In this document: positions 33,849 to 41,821 of the stretch, piece after piece | Position numbering within the stretch: the stretch's first letter is position 1 | Layout of the letters: every line of letters starts with the position of its first letter | Position numbers and translations under genes: made by a program | Notes under the pieces: model-generated | What the model was told of the DNA's origin: nothing | Seen by the model: only the letters and a program-made list of their open reading frames with translations | The model's database searches: none | NCBI GenBank assembly: GCA_016197205.1 | Contig: JACPWG010000028.1 | Span: forward strand, 1-64,000 | DNA length: 64,000 nt | From: Planctomycetota bacterium | GTDB taxonomy: Bacteria > Planctomycetota > MHYJ01 > WSZJ01 > JACPWG01 | Direction: 5' to 3'

Positions 33849-35630
33849 TCACTTGAGCGCCGCGGGGACCTCTTCGTCCTGGCGCCACCAGATCAGGACG
33901 CGGTGGAGCGAGACCTCGTTCGGGGGGCGGGGGAAGTACGCGGGCGGGGGCGGCCAGACGAGGCGGTAGCGTTCGTCGAGGTACGCGGCGAGGCGGAAGG
34001 CGTAGGTCTTGCCGAACGCGCCGAGGCCCCGCTGGTCTTCCCAAAGCGCGGCGTTGGAGAGGAGGACGCAGCGCACGCCGCGGGCTTCCATCGCCCGGAT
34101 GCACTCCTCTTCGTCTTCGAGCGAGAGATCGGACTCCTCGAAGACCTCTTCCGGGTAGATGCCGTTTTCGCGGCCGGTGAGGTAGTAGTAGAGCGGGTCG
34201 AACGGGAAGGCGACGATCGGTTCGTCCGGCCGGGTGGCGCCGCGCACGCGACGCGCCACCTCCTCGATGACGGCGAGGGTGTCGGTCGGTCCGCAGTAGG
34301 CACGGATGCCCGGGCCGTCCAGCCACCGCTCCGCGTCGACGGGGACGCGGACCGCGTGCGCGACCAGGAGCCCCGCGCCGAGGGCGGCGCAGAGCACGGA
34401 CGTCGCCGCGCGGTTGGCGGCCGCGAGCCGACCCGCGCCGGTCTTCGCGTCGCCGCCACCGCGGCGCAACTCGCGGCAGCGCGCGACCAACTTGTGACCG
34501 AGCGCGAGGACGAGCGGGTTTACGGATGGAGCGACAAAGTAGAACAGACTGTAGTGGGTGGAGAGTTGGAGGAACTCGTGCGCGGCGAACGCGGCCTGCA
34601 GCGTGAGCAGGAGGAAGGCGGCGCCGGCGGCGTTCGCGCTTCCGAGGACGTAGCGGGCGGAGAGGACGAGCCCGCCGGAGACGCCGAGCACGAGGAGGAA
34701 GGGGCAGAGGCAGTCGCGGGAGAACACGAGGTCCCAGGGGAGGAGCGAGGTCCCGAACGCGTGCGCCCACAGCTCTTCCGGGAAGCGGAAGGCGATGTCC
34801 CAGGGGGAGCCGTGCTCGACGAGCTGGCGCGTGCCCCAGGGAAAACACTGGAGCAGGTGGGAGCGGGAGACCCCGGCCACGAAGGGCAGGTAGGCGCACA
34901 GCGTCGCGACGAGCCAGGAGAGGCCGTAGGCCACCGGAGCGCGAAGGGCCTGCGCGAGGGCGGCGGCGGGGTTGGCCTCCCGGTCCCGTTCCCGCCAGCC
35001 GACCCTGAGGAGGAAGAAGCAGTGCGCGAGGGAGACGGCGCCGGCCATGTTGAGCTTGACGAGGGCGAAGACGACCTGGGCGGCGCAGGCGCACGCGAGC
35101 GCAAGCCGGCGACGCGGGCGACGCGGGTCTTCCAGCCAGCGGAGGAGGAAGAGCGTGGCGACGGACCCGGCGAGGGTGCCGCCGACATGGTTGAACGTAT
35201 GGAACGGCTGGCCGTGCGCGAAGGACGCGATCGAGGCGAGGAAGGCAAGCGGTGCGGGGAGGAGGCGGCGGGCCACGAAGTAGAGGACCAGCGCGGACGC
35301 GGTGAGGAGGGCCAGGTACGCGGCGCGCAGGGTATCGAGCCCGCGGCCGGTGACACGCCACGCGCCGCCGAAGACGTACGGCATGAGGGGGCCGTACTTC
35401 CACTGATAGTCGCGATAGGGCGTGCGCCCGAGGCGTCCGAGCTCGTAGGCGTGGAGGTCTCGGCCGTGGTCGCCCGGCACGAGGCTCCCGTGGCGGTCAT
35501 AAAGGAAGAGCGTGAAGAGCGCGCAGGAAAGGAGGAGGCCGAGGAGCCAGGCAACCTCCTCGGAGCGAGCGAGGGGCGAAGCTGTCACAATCACCCCGGT
35601 GCTCTCGGAGTCCTGGGGGGAGTTCGACAT
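33849..35630 (-). CDS. GT-C membrane glycosyltransferase (ArnT/GT39-like)
   Basis: 593-aa polytopic protein with about 11 membrane helices at residues 25-435 and a soluble C-terminus of about 150 aa. The first large loop carries DHGRDLHAYELGRLG and PYRDYQWKYGPLMPYVFG, the acidic and aromatic pattern of GT-C enzymes that use polyprenyl-phosphate sugars (ArnT and related). The C-terminal domain (IVAFPFDPLYYYLTGRENG, RCVLLSNAALWEDQRGLG) is typical of the uncharacterised bacterial members. ATG 35630 has no clear ribosome site. It stands alone between the RT locus and secA. It would glycosylate a lipid or protein in the periplasm; the substrate is unknown. Confidence 0.8.
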   Translation of the reverse strand: MSNSPQDSESTGVIVTASPLARSEEVAWLLGLLLSCALFTLFLYDRHGSLVPGDHGRDLHAYELGRLGRTPYRDYQWKYGPLMPYVFGGAWRVTGRGLDTLRAAYLALLTASALVLYFVARRLLPAPLAFLASIASFAHGQPFHTFNHVGGTLAGSVATLFLLRWLEDPRRPRRRLALACACAAQVVFALVKLNMAGAVSLAHCFFLLRVGWRERDREANPAAALAQALRAPVAYGLSWLVATLCAYLPFVAGVSRSHLLQCFPWGTRQLVEHGSPWDIAFRFPEELWAHAFGTSLLPWDLVFSRDCLCPFLLVLGVSGGLVLSARYVLGSANAAGAAFLLLTLQAAFAAHEFLQLSTHYSLFYFVAPSVNPLVLALGHKLVARCRELRRGGGDAKTGAGRLAAANRAATSVLCAALGAGLLVAHAVRVPVDAERWLDGPGIRAYCGPTDTLAVIEEVARRVRGATRPDEPIVAFPFDPLYYYLTGRENGIYPEEVFEESDLSLEDEEECIRAMEARGVRCVLLSNAALWEDQRGLGAFGKTYAFRLAAYLDERYRLVWPPPPAYFPRPPNEVSLHRVLIWWRQDEEVPAALK

Positions 35631-35877
35631 CGGTCAGCTTCGGCTCGGCCGGAGTGCGGCGTGGCGGCGGAAGACTCGCGAGCGTGGGCGGGACGCCGAA
35701 TTCGGCACGGGTACTCCACGATCGGACCTCGGAACAGGCTTCTCCGCGGACTCGGCCGAGTGTGAGCCGCGTGCGGGTTCTCGCGGGCCGGAGGCCCGCG
35801 CCCCCAGGAATCGTGGCGGGACCTCGTCAATGGGGCGCGAGGACCAGGAAAACTCCGTTCATTCGTCCCTTCGGAGC
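35631..35877. repeat. spacer with repeat E copy 2
   Basis: At 35782-35836 is a partial copy of repeat E: CGGGCCGGAGGCCCGCGCCC, then CCAGGAATCGTGG and CTCGTCAATGGGGCGC. Otherwise no gene is seen between the GT-C gene start (35630) and the tandem repeat. Confidence 0.5.
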
Positions 35878-36034
35878 CTTCAGCTCGTCTCTTCGTCCCT
35901 TCGGCGTCTTCAGCGTCTTCGGTGGCTCGTCTCTTCGTCCCTTCGGCGTATTCAGCGTCTTCGGTGGCTCGTCCCTCCGTCGCTCCGTCTCTCGGTCTCT
36001 CCGTCTCCCCATCTCCTCGGCGTCTACGGTGGCT
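35878..36034. repeat. 42-bp tandem repeat and CTCCGTCTC run beside secA
   Basis: A 42-bp unit (CTCGTCTCTTCGTCCCTTCG, then GCGTCTTCAGCGTCTTCGGTGG) occurs at 35884-35925 and 35926-35967 with one base difference and a partial third copy from 35968. It is followed by CTCCGTCTCTCGGTCTCTCC-type runs and ends in GGCGTCTACGGTGGCTACT, the complement of the motif at the very left of the window. The secA stop codon is 2 bp further on. Confidence 0.65.
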
Positions 36035-36035
36035 A

Positions 36036-38969
36036 CTATACCCGGCCGCAGCACTTCTTGTACTTCTTCCCGCTGCCGCATACGCACGGGTCATTCCGGC
36101 CGATTCGGTCGCCGCTCACAATGGGCTTCGGCTTTTCCCGCGGCTGCGCGGGGCCCCTGCCCCCTTCCTCGCCGTTCTCGCCGCCGTCTCCACCGCCCCC
36201 GGCGGCGGACGCGACCGGCGTCGGCGGCGCCGGCGCCGCGGTCGGCTTGATGAAGTCGGTCGGCTGCCACCGCTTCGCCAGCTCGTCCTCCGACCTCTTC
36301 TCCACCCGGATCTTGAAAATGCGGTCGGTCACTTCTTCCTGAATCGCCTCGAGCATGCTCTGGAAAAGGTCGTACCCTTCCTTCTTGTACTCGATCTTCG
36401 GGTCCACCTGGCCGAAGCCGCGCAGCCCGATGCCGGCGCGCAAGTGCTCCATGTTGTAGAGGTGGTCCTTCCACTTGTCGTCGATCGAGTCGAGGAGCAG
36501 CACCCGCTCCGTGAAGCGCATCTTCGCTTCGTCGAGCTCCTTTTCCTTGGCCTGGTAGGCGACGTGGACCTTGTCCCGGAGGAGGTCTTCGAGCTCCTCG
36601 GCCTTCTTGCCGCTCGTCTCCTCCTCCTTCACCGCGAGGCCGAATTTCCGGTTGGCCCAGTCGGCGAGCCCCTTGTAGTCCCACTCCCCTTCCTCCTTCG
36701 GGGGGAGGTAGAGGTCGATCGCTGTGGCGAGCCGCTCGTCGACCATCTTCAGGATCATTTCCTTCAGGTTGGCGCCCTTCAGAATGTCCTGGCGTTGGGA
36801 GTAGATGATCTTGCGCTGCTCGTTCATGACGCCGTCGTAGTCGAGCAGGTTCTTGCGGATGTCGAAGTTGTGGGCTTCCATTTTCTTCTGGGCCTTCTCG
36901 ATCGCGCGCGACACCATCGGCGACTCGATCGGCTGCCCCTCGGTCATGCCGAGCTTTTCAAGGATGTGGGAGACCCATTCCGGGGCGAAGATGCGCAGGA
37001 GGTCGTCCTCGAGGGAGACGACGAACTGGGACGACCCGGGGTCGCCTTGCCGCCCCGCGCGCCCGCGAAGCTGGTTGTCGATGCGGCGCGCCTCGTGGCG
37101 CTCCGTGCCCAGGATGTGCAGCCCGCCGAGGTCCGCCACGCGTTCGCAGACTTTCGGGACCGGCGTGCGCGTCAGGTCCCAGTACTCGGCCAGCTTTTTT
37201 TTCCGCTTCTCGGGGTCGAGGGCCTTCTCCTCGGGGGTGAGGAACTGCTCCTGCCAGTGCTCGCCGAGGCGGCGGTCCAGGTCGGCGGGGGCCAGGTCGA
37301 GGGAGAGGTCGCGGGGCACGAAATCGTGGGCCTTCCAGTGTTCGAGGAGCTGCTCCTTCGTGAAGGTGCCCAGCAGGATGTCCGTGCCGCGGCCGGCCAT
37401 GTTGGTCGCGATGGTGACGGAGCCGAGCTGGCCCGCCTTCGCGACGATCGAGGCTTCCCGTTCGTGGTGCTTCGCGTTCAGGACGTCGTGCTGGACGCCG
37501 CGCCGGATGAGCAGCTCCGAAATCCGCTCGGAGTTCTCGATCGAGGTCGTGCCCACCAGGATCGGCCGGGCCGTGGCGTTCACCCGCATGATCTCCTCGG
37601 CCACGGCGTCGAACTTCTCGCGGGAGGTCCGGAAGACGACGTCGGGATAGGTCGCGCGGACCATCGCCCGGTGCGTAGGGATGGTGACGACCTCGAGCTT
37701 GTAGACGCTGTCCAGCTCCATCGCCTCGGTGGAGGCCGTCCCGGTCATGCCCGAGATCTTGCCGTACAGGCGGAAGAGGTTCTGGAGGGTGATGGTCGCG
37801 AGGGTCTGGTTCTCCGCCTTGATCGGGAGGTGCTCTTTGGCCTCGATGGCCTGGTGGAGGCCGTCCGACCAGCGGCGGCCGGGCATGAGGCGACCGGTGA
37901 ACTCGTCGACGATGATGACCTCGCCGTCCTTGACGACGTAGTCCTTGTCCCGCCGATAGAGTTCCTTCGAGCGAAGGCCCTGCTCGAGCAGGTGGGGCCA
38001 ATCCATGTTGGCCCCCTCGTAGAAGGAGCCGAGGCCGACAATCTGCTCCGCGTGCTCGATGCCTTCGTCGGTGAGGATGACCTGGTGCTCTTTTTCCCGG
38101 ACGATGTAATCGCCCGTCTGCTCTTTGGTCTCCTGGTCTTCGTGTCCCTTGCCGAGCTTCGCGCAAATGCGCGTGGCGAGGTTGTACTTCTCGGGGTTCT
38201 CCTCGGACGGCCCGGCGATGATGAGAGGCGTCCGGGCCTCGTCGATCAGGATGTTGTCGGCCTCGTCGATGATGGCGTAGTTCAGCTCGCGCTGGACCTG
38301 CTCCTCGAGATGGGTCTTCATGTTGTCGCGGAGGTAGTCGAAGCCGAATTCGTTGTTCGTGCCGTAGGTGATGTCCGCCGCGTAGGCCTCTTTGCGGAGG
38401 CAGGGGCGGAGGTGGTGCATCTTGTCGGCGAGATCGTCCTTGTAGGTCGGATCAAAGAGGAACGACTCTTCGTGCTGGATGGTGCCGAGCGTGAGGCCGA
38501 GGAGGTGGTAGATGGGTCCCATCCACTGGCAGTCGCGCTTGGCGAGGTAGTCGTTGACGGTCACGATGTGGACGCCCTTGCCGGACAGGGCGTTCAGATA
38601 GGCGGGCGACGTGGCGACCAGCGTCTTCCCTTCTCCGGTGGCCATTTCGGAGATCATGCCGCGATGGAGGGTGATGCCGCCGAGCATCTGGACGTCGAAA
38701 TGGCGGAGCTTGGTCGTGCGGCAGCTCGCCTCGCGGACGAGCGCGAAGGCCTCGGGCAGGAGGTCGTCCAGGGTCTTGCCCTTGGCCAGCCGCTCCTTGA
38801 ATTCAGCGGTTTTCGCGCGGAGCTGCGCGTCGGTGAGCTTCTGGTACTCCGGTTCCAGACCGCGGATGTGCTCGACGAGGGGGTGAAGGGTCCGCAGGAT
38901 GCGCTGGTTGCGCGAACCGAAGAGACGCGAGAGGAACTTGTTCGCGTTCTCGATGAAGTTGTCGAACAT
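36036..38969 (-). CDS. secA: preprotein translocase ATPase SecA
   Basis: 977 aa. Drives post-translational export through SecYEG with ATP. Seen: an N-terminal MFDNFIENANKFLSRLFGSR, Walker A MATGEGKTLVA, the DEAD-like motif AIIDEADNILIDEARTPLII, preprotein crosslinking region, TSREKFD, ATNMAGRGTDILL, LGGLHILGTERHEARRIDNQ and LRGRAGRQGDPGSSQF, helical scaffold, and a C-terminal SEC-C zinc site (DPCVCGSGKKYKKCCG). A Pro/Ala/Gly-rich linker of about 50 residues precedes the zinc site. ATG 38969 has AAGGA 6 nt upstream, and a TTGACA/TCTAAT promoter is at 39016-39045. Full length and intact. The 3' end abuts the tandem repeat block. Confidence 0.98.
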   Translation of the reverse strand: MFDNFIENANKFLSRLFGSRNQRILRTLHPLVEHIRGLEPEYQKLTDAQLRAKTAEFKERLAKGKTLDDLLPEAFALVREASCRTTKLRHFDVQMLGGITLHRGMISEMATGEGKTLVATSPAYLNALSGKGVHIVTVNDYLAKRDCQWMGPIYHLLGLTLGTIQHEESFLFDPTYKDDLADKMHHLRPCLRKEAYAADITYGTNNEFGFDYLRDNMKTHLEEQVQRELNYAIIDEADNILIDEARTPLIIAGPSEENPEKYNLATRICAKLGKGHEDQETKEQTGDYIVREKEHQVILTDEGIEHAEQIVGLGSFYEGANMDWPHLLEQGLRSKELYRRDKDYVVKDGEVIIVDEFTGRLMPGRRWSDGLHQAIEAKEHLPIKAENQTLATITLQNLFRLYGKISGMTGTASTEAMELDSVYKLEVVTIPTHRAMVRATYPDVVFRTSREKFDAVAEEIMRVNATARPILVGTTSIENSERISELLIRRGVQHDVLNAKHHEREASIVAKAGQLGSVTIATNMAGRGTDILLGTFTKEQLLEHWKAHDFVPRDLSLDLAPADLDRRLGEHWQEQFLTPEEKALDPEKRKKKLAEYWDLTRTPVPKVCERVADLGGLHILGTERHEARRIDNQLRGRAGRQGDPGSSQFVVSLEDDLLRIFAPEWVSHILEKLGMTEGQPIESPMVSRAIEKAQKKMEAHNFDIRKNLLDYDGVMNEQRKIIYSQRQDILKGANLKEMILKMVDERLATAIDLYLPPKEEGEWDYKGLADWANRKFGLAVKEEETSGKKAEELEDLLRDKVHVAYQAKEKELDEAKMRFTERVLLLDSIDDKWKDHLYNMEHLRAGIGLRGFGQVDPKIEYKKEGYDLFQSMLEAIQEEVTDRIFKIRVEKRSEDELAKRWQPTDFIKPTAAPAPPTPVASAAGGGGDGGENGEEGGRGPAQPREKPKPIVSGDRIGRNDPCVCGSGKKYKKCCGRV

Positions 38970-39015
38970 GGGAGTCCTTACGTAAACCGGGCGGGGCGAT
39001 GGAATCAAACCCTGG

Positions 39016-39045
39016 ATTAGAGCATGCGGACGGGCCGGGTGTCAA
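39016..39045 (-). promoter_or_regulatory. promoter of secA
   Basis: Minus strand TTGACA (39045-39040), 18-nt spacer, TCTAAT (39021-39016), giving a short leader of about 40 nt to the ATG at 38969. Confidence 0.8.
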
Positions 39046-39269
39046 GGCGTTTACAGCCCAGGCCCGGCAAGGGCAGCGTCCGCCGGGCACGGCGCCGCCG
39101 CTGCCGCGGTCGGGCCTCGACGCGTCTCTCCCGGTGGACAAACCGGCACTGCGGAAGGATTGGCAAATTGAAAGTTGCTTCCCTGAAAATTCGAGGTACG
39201 CTGGAGGGGGTGCTCGCGGGGAACGGGGAGGAGGCGGAGGACCGATCCTTCTTACCTGGAGGGCTGCAC

Positions 39270-39803
39270 ATGTTTCGCTGGGCGTGCCTGGCCGCTGCGG
39301 CGGCAACGATCCTTGGGTTCGGCTGGGTCGTGAACGACCTCCGGTTGGACATCAAGAGCAGCACGCAAACGGTTCGCGAGAAGCTGCCGGAGATCCTGGA
39401 GAAGACCCGGAAGACGTCGGAGGTGCTGGCGGAGCTGGCCGAGGACGTGAAGCAGCTCCGACAGCTTGCCGGGGTCTCCGGCGGGGCGAGGGACAAGTCG
39501 CTGGTCGTGTTCGCCGGGGGCGTGCTCGACGACATCGAGGCGACGGAGGGGCGGATCGGTCTGAAAAAAAAGGTCTTCGGGAGCGGCTTGAAGGAGGTCG
39601 TGTCCGCCCGGGAGTGGGCGGCGGGCGCGCGGAAGGAGGCCCTGTGGCAGACCTTTCACGCCCGGTCGAAGGCGGAGCTCTTGACGGGTCTGTGCGAGAA
39701 CCTGTTCGGCTCCCGCTGGTGGCTGCAGCTCGGGGAGGGGGAGCCGGTGGAACTGCTCGAGTGGGTGAAGAGCCGTCACCCGGAGGCGAAGGAGGGGGAA
39801 TGA
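39270..39803 (+). CDS. single-pass membrane protein, unknown
   Basis: 177 aa. MFRWACLAAAAATILGFGWV is a signal anchor, followed by a coiled-coil stretch (KSSTQTVREKLPEILEKTRK, TSEVLAELAEDVKQLRQLAG) and a soluble domain (VFAGGVLDDIEATEGRIGLK, WQTFHARSKAELLTGLCENL, FGSRWWLQLGEGEPVELLEW). GGAGGG lies 8 nt before ATG 39270; a longer frame upstream to 39024 overlaps the secA promoter and is rejected. The family is not known to me. The layout (TM, coil, small domain) resembles the two membrane proteins at 53-55 kb, though I see no clear sequence match. Confidence 0.7.
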   Translation: MFRWACLAAAAATILGFGWVVNDLRLDIKSSTQTVREKLPEILEKTRKTSEVLAELAEDVKQLRQLAGVSGGARDKSLVVFAGGVLDDIEATEGRIGLKKKVFGSGLKEVVSAREWAAGARKEALWQTFHARSKAELLTGLCENLFGSRWWLQLGEGEPVELLEWVKSRHPEAKEGE

Positions 39804-40005
39804 GAGGGAGCCTCGTGCGGAGCCAGGGACCGGGACGCGCGCCGCGTGGACCCGCCTCGGCCACGGTGGGCGCGCGGGTCACGGCCCATCGCAACGCAGG
39901 CGGCTCGTCGCGCGGGTCGGCCTGCGCTCCGTAGCCGGCAACGAGCGGGCGAAGGAGGGAGGCCCGCGCCCCCAGGCCTCGTGTTGGAACATCGTCAACG
40001 GTCCC
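39804..40005. repeat. spacer with repeat E copy 3
   Basis: From 39957 to 40009 a partial repeat E is seen: AGGCCCGCGCCCCCAGGC, then CTCGTGTTGG and ATCGTCAACGGTCCCCTAG. As in copy 1, the TAG/CTA at its end provides the stop codon of the minus-strand gene (40006-40008). No gene in this gap. Confidence 0.55.
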
Positions 40006-41355
40006 CTAGTGCTGCCACCCGCACGAGGGGCAGATCGGTTCGTGCTCGTAGAGGCTGTGTCCGCATACCTTGCAGAATTTCGGCGGGGGGGTGATCACGG
40101 TAGCGCCGTCCTGCGCGGACGCTGCTCCGGCAGCGGCCGGCCTGGCGAGCGGCGTGGGCATGTCGTCGGGCGCGGGCACGGGCGCGGGCACGCGATCGAC
40201 CGCGGGCGGGGGCGGGGGCGGCGGCAGCGGCAGCACCCGGCTCGAATCCGGTGACGCCCACCCTTTTTCGGGCGGGCGAGGCGCGGGACGCGGCGAGGCG
40301 GGGGCGCCGACGCTGCGTTTCGAATTCGCGCCTTCGCGCGTCTCGTCGATCGCCTGTTCGAGCATCTCCCCGAGGACCTGCCGGAGCCGGCTCCGGCCGA
40401 GCGCGGCATGACGGACACGGCAGGCCTGCTCCTGGTGCTCGTCGTGATCGAGCCAGAAGACGTGGTTCGCCAGGGCCGTCGGCGCGAGGAAGCCGCGGTG
40501 CGTCACGCGCTTCCCGTGCTGCGTCCGCACGGCCGACTCGAAGCCGATCCCCAGGGACCAGGACCGGAAAAACTCCACGCCCAGCCGCCGACCGGTCGGA
40601 CCGAACCGGAACGCCCCGCCGCCCGTCGCGGCGTCCCGCACGGGTTCGAGCATGCCGCATTCGGTCAGCGCGGCCAAGTGGGCGGGTCGGGGTTCGAACA
40701 AGAACCGGTCGAGCCCGGGCGCGAGGGTGAGAAACGCGGGCAAAAGCCACCGTACGTCGCGGAGGGAGACCGAGCGGTTGAGCGACCCCACGAACTCCGT
40801 GGCGCCGATCGACGGCTCGTCGGTCGGGGCGTAGGCGAGCAGGCTCGCATAGGACGCGCGGCGGAAGGCGTCGATCGCGTGGAGGACGTAGACGAGCGAC
40901 TCCAGGGGGAGGGGATCCGGGAGGTCGTTCCCCGCCGGCGAGGCAACATCGGCCGCGAGGAGGTCGATCCACCAATCGAGAAAGCCGGCGGCGGAGGGAA
41001 AAAGCTGGAGCATGGCCGCGCTGCCGATGCCCGCCGACACCACGACCACGGCGTCCGCGTCCACGGTGCCCTTGTGGCAGGCCGTGAAAAGGCTGACGGG
41101 AACGGCCCCGCCGCCGACCCGATGTCGGAGCCGGACGTGCGGCCGCGCGAGAATGCCCGCGGCCCTCCGCAGCTCCGGCGTCGCGGCGACCTCGCGCGCG
41201 GCCGGGCTGAGCGAGCCCGACCGGGGGGCATAGCTCTTTCGCAGGTCGGCGAACGGGGAGAACGAGCTGAGCTCCAGGCCGAGCAGGTCGATGAGCATCG
41301 GCCCGAGATCGGCGTGGGCGACCTGGATGTGAAAGGGCGAAGCGTCGGAACTCAC
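40006..41355 (-). CDS. hypothetical protein with C-terminal zinc ribbon
   Basis: 449 aa, unrecognised. The first 340 residues form a folded domain (VSLFTACHKGTVDADAVVVV then SAGIGSAAMLQLF; ESLVYVLHAIDAFRRASYAS; LALGIGFES-like GIGFESAVRTQHGKRVTHRG), followed by a Pro-rich linker of about 90 residues and a double-Cys zinc ribbon (CKVCGHSLYEHEPICPSCGW) at the very C-terminus. No membrane helix or signal peptide. GTG 41355 has a GAGG about 12 nt upstream. Zinc ribbons recur in the next two operon genes, hinting at a shared theme rather than a shared function. Confidence 0.65.
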   Translation of the reverse strand: MSSDASPFHIQVAHADLGPMLIDLLGLELSSFSPFADLRKSYAPRSGSLSPAAREVAATPELRRAAGILARPHVRLRHRVGGGAVPVSLFTACHKGTVDADAVVVVSAGIGSAAMLQLFPSAAGFLDWWIDLLAADVASPAGNDLPDPLPLESLVYVLHAIDAFRRASYASLLAYAPTDEPSIGATEFVGSLNRSVSLRDVRWLLPAFLTLAPGLDRFLFEPRPAHLAALTECGMLEPVRDAATGGGAFRFGPTGRRLGVEFFRSWSLGIGFESAVRTQHGKRVTHRGFLAPTALANHVFWLDHDEHQEQACRVRHAALGRSRLRQVLGEMLEQAIDETREGANSKRSVGAPASPRPAPRPPEKGWASPDSSRVLPLPPPPPPPAVDRVPAPVPAPDDMPTPLARPAAAGAASAQDGATVITPPPKFCKVCGHSLYEHEPICPSCGWQH

Positions 41356-41821
41356 AGGACGAAACCTCGGGGAAGGGACTCGAGAATTTGGAGGTTAGCA
41401 TTCAGAATTTGGATTTGAGATTTCTGGAGACCGACGATGCTCACGGAGCCCATGAGCATCGGCCGGCACGAGACTGCGGCGCTAACGGTTCGAAGTTCGT
41501 TTTCTTGCGACAATTCTACTTTGGTCGAACGCCACGAAAACCACAGATTTCACAGATTCAACAAGATTACACAGATTACGAATCTGTGAAATCGTCGTTA
41601 ATCTGTGAAATCTGTGGTTCCGTCGTCGCTTGGCTGCGGCGCTGCCGCTCTGTGGCGCTGTCGAGTCCACCTGCGGCAGTGCCACGGAACCGCGACCGTC
41701 AGGGAGCGGTCTCGGCGCTTCCTCACGCCTCCCAGGATTCGACCTTGCGGACAGGCAGGACAGTCACCCGAACCCGGCCGTACCACGGCCCCTCGAGGAT
41801 ACCCGAAGCAAGCCCTCCCGT
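41356..41821. repeat. intergenic repeats: ACCACAGATTTCACAGATT palindrome and family F copy
   Basis: AACCACAGATTTCACAGATT at 41539-41558 is a perfect inverse complement of 41600-41619, with more CACAGATTAC units between. At 41686-41745 a family F repeat (GGAACCGCGACCGTCAGGGA, then GCGGTCTCGG) is found. No gene seen. The palindrome lies 200 bp beyond the stop of the giant gene and might stop its transcript. Confidence 0.6.

Noticed and set aside
35884..35985. 42-bp direct repeats beside secA as a mini-CRISPR
   Set aside because: Units abut each other without spacers and are only two and a part; it is a plain tandem repeat.
39024..39269. A longer N-terminus for the small membrane protein starting at 39024
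   Set aside because: It would cross the secA promoter and put a basic unstructured stretch before a signal anchor that has its own good ribosome site at 39270.
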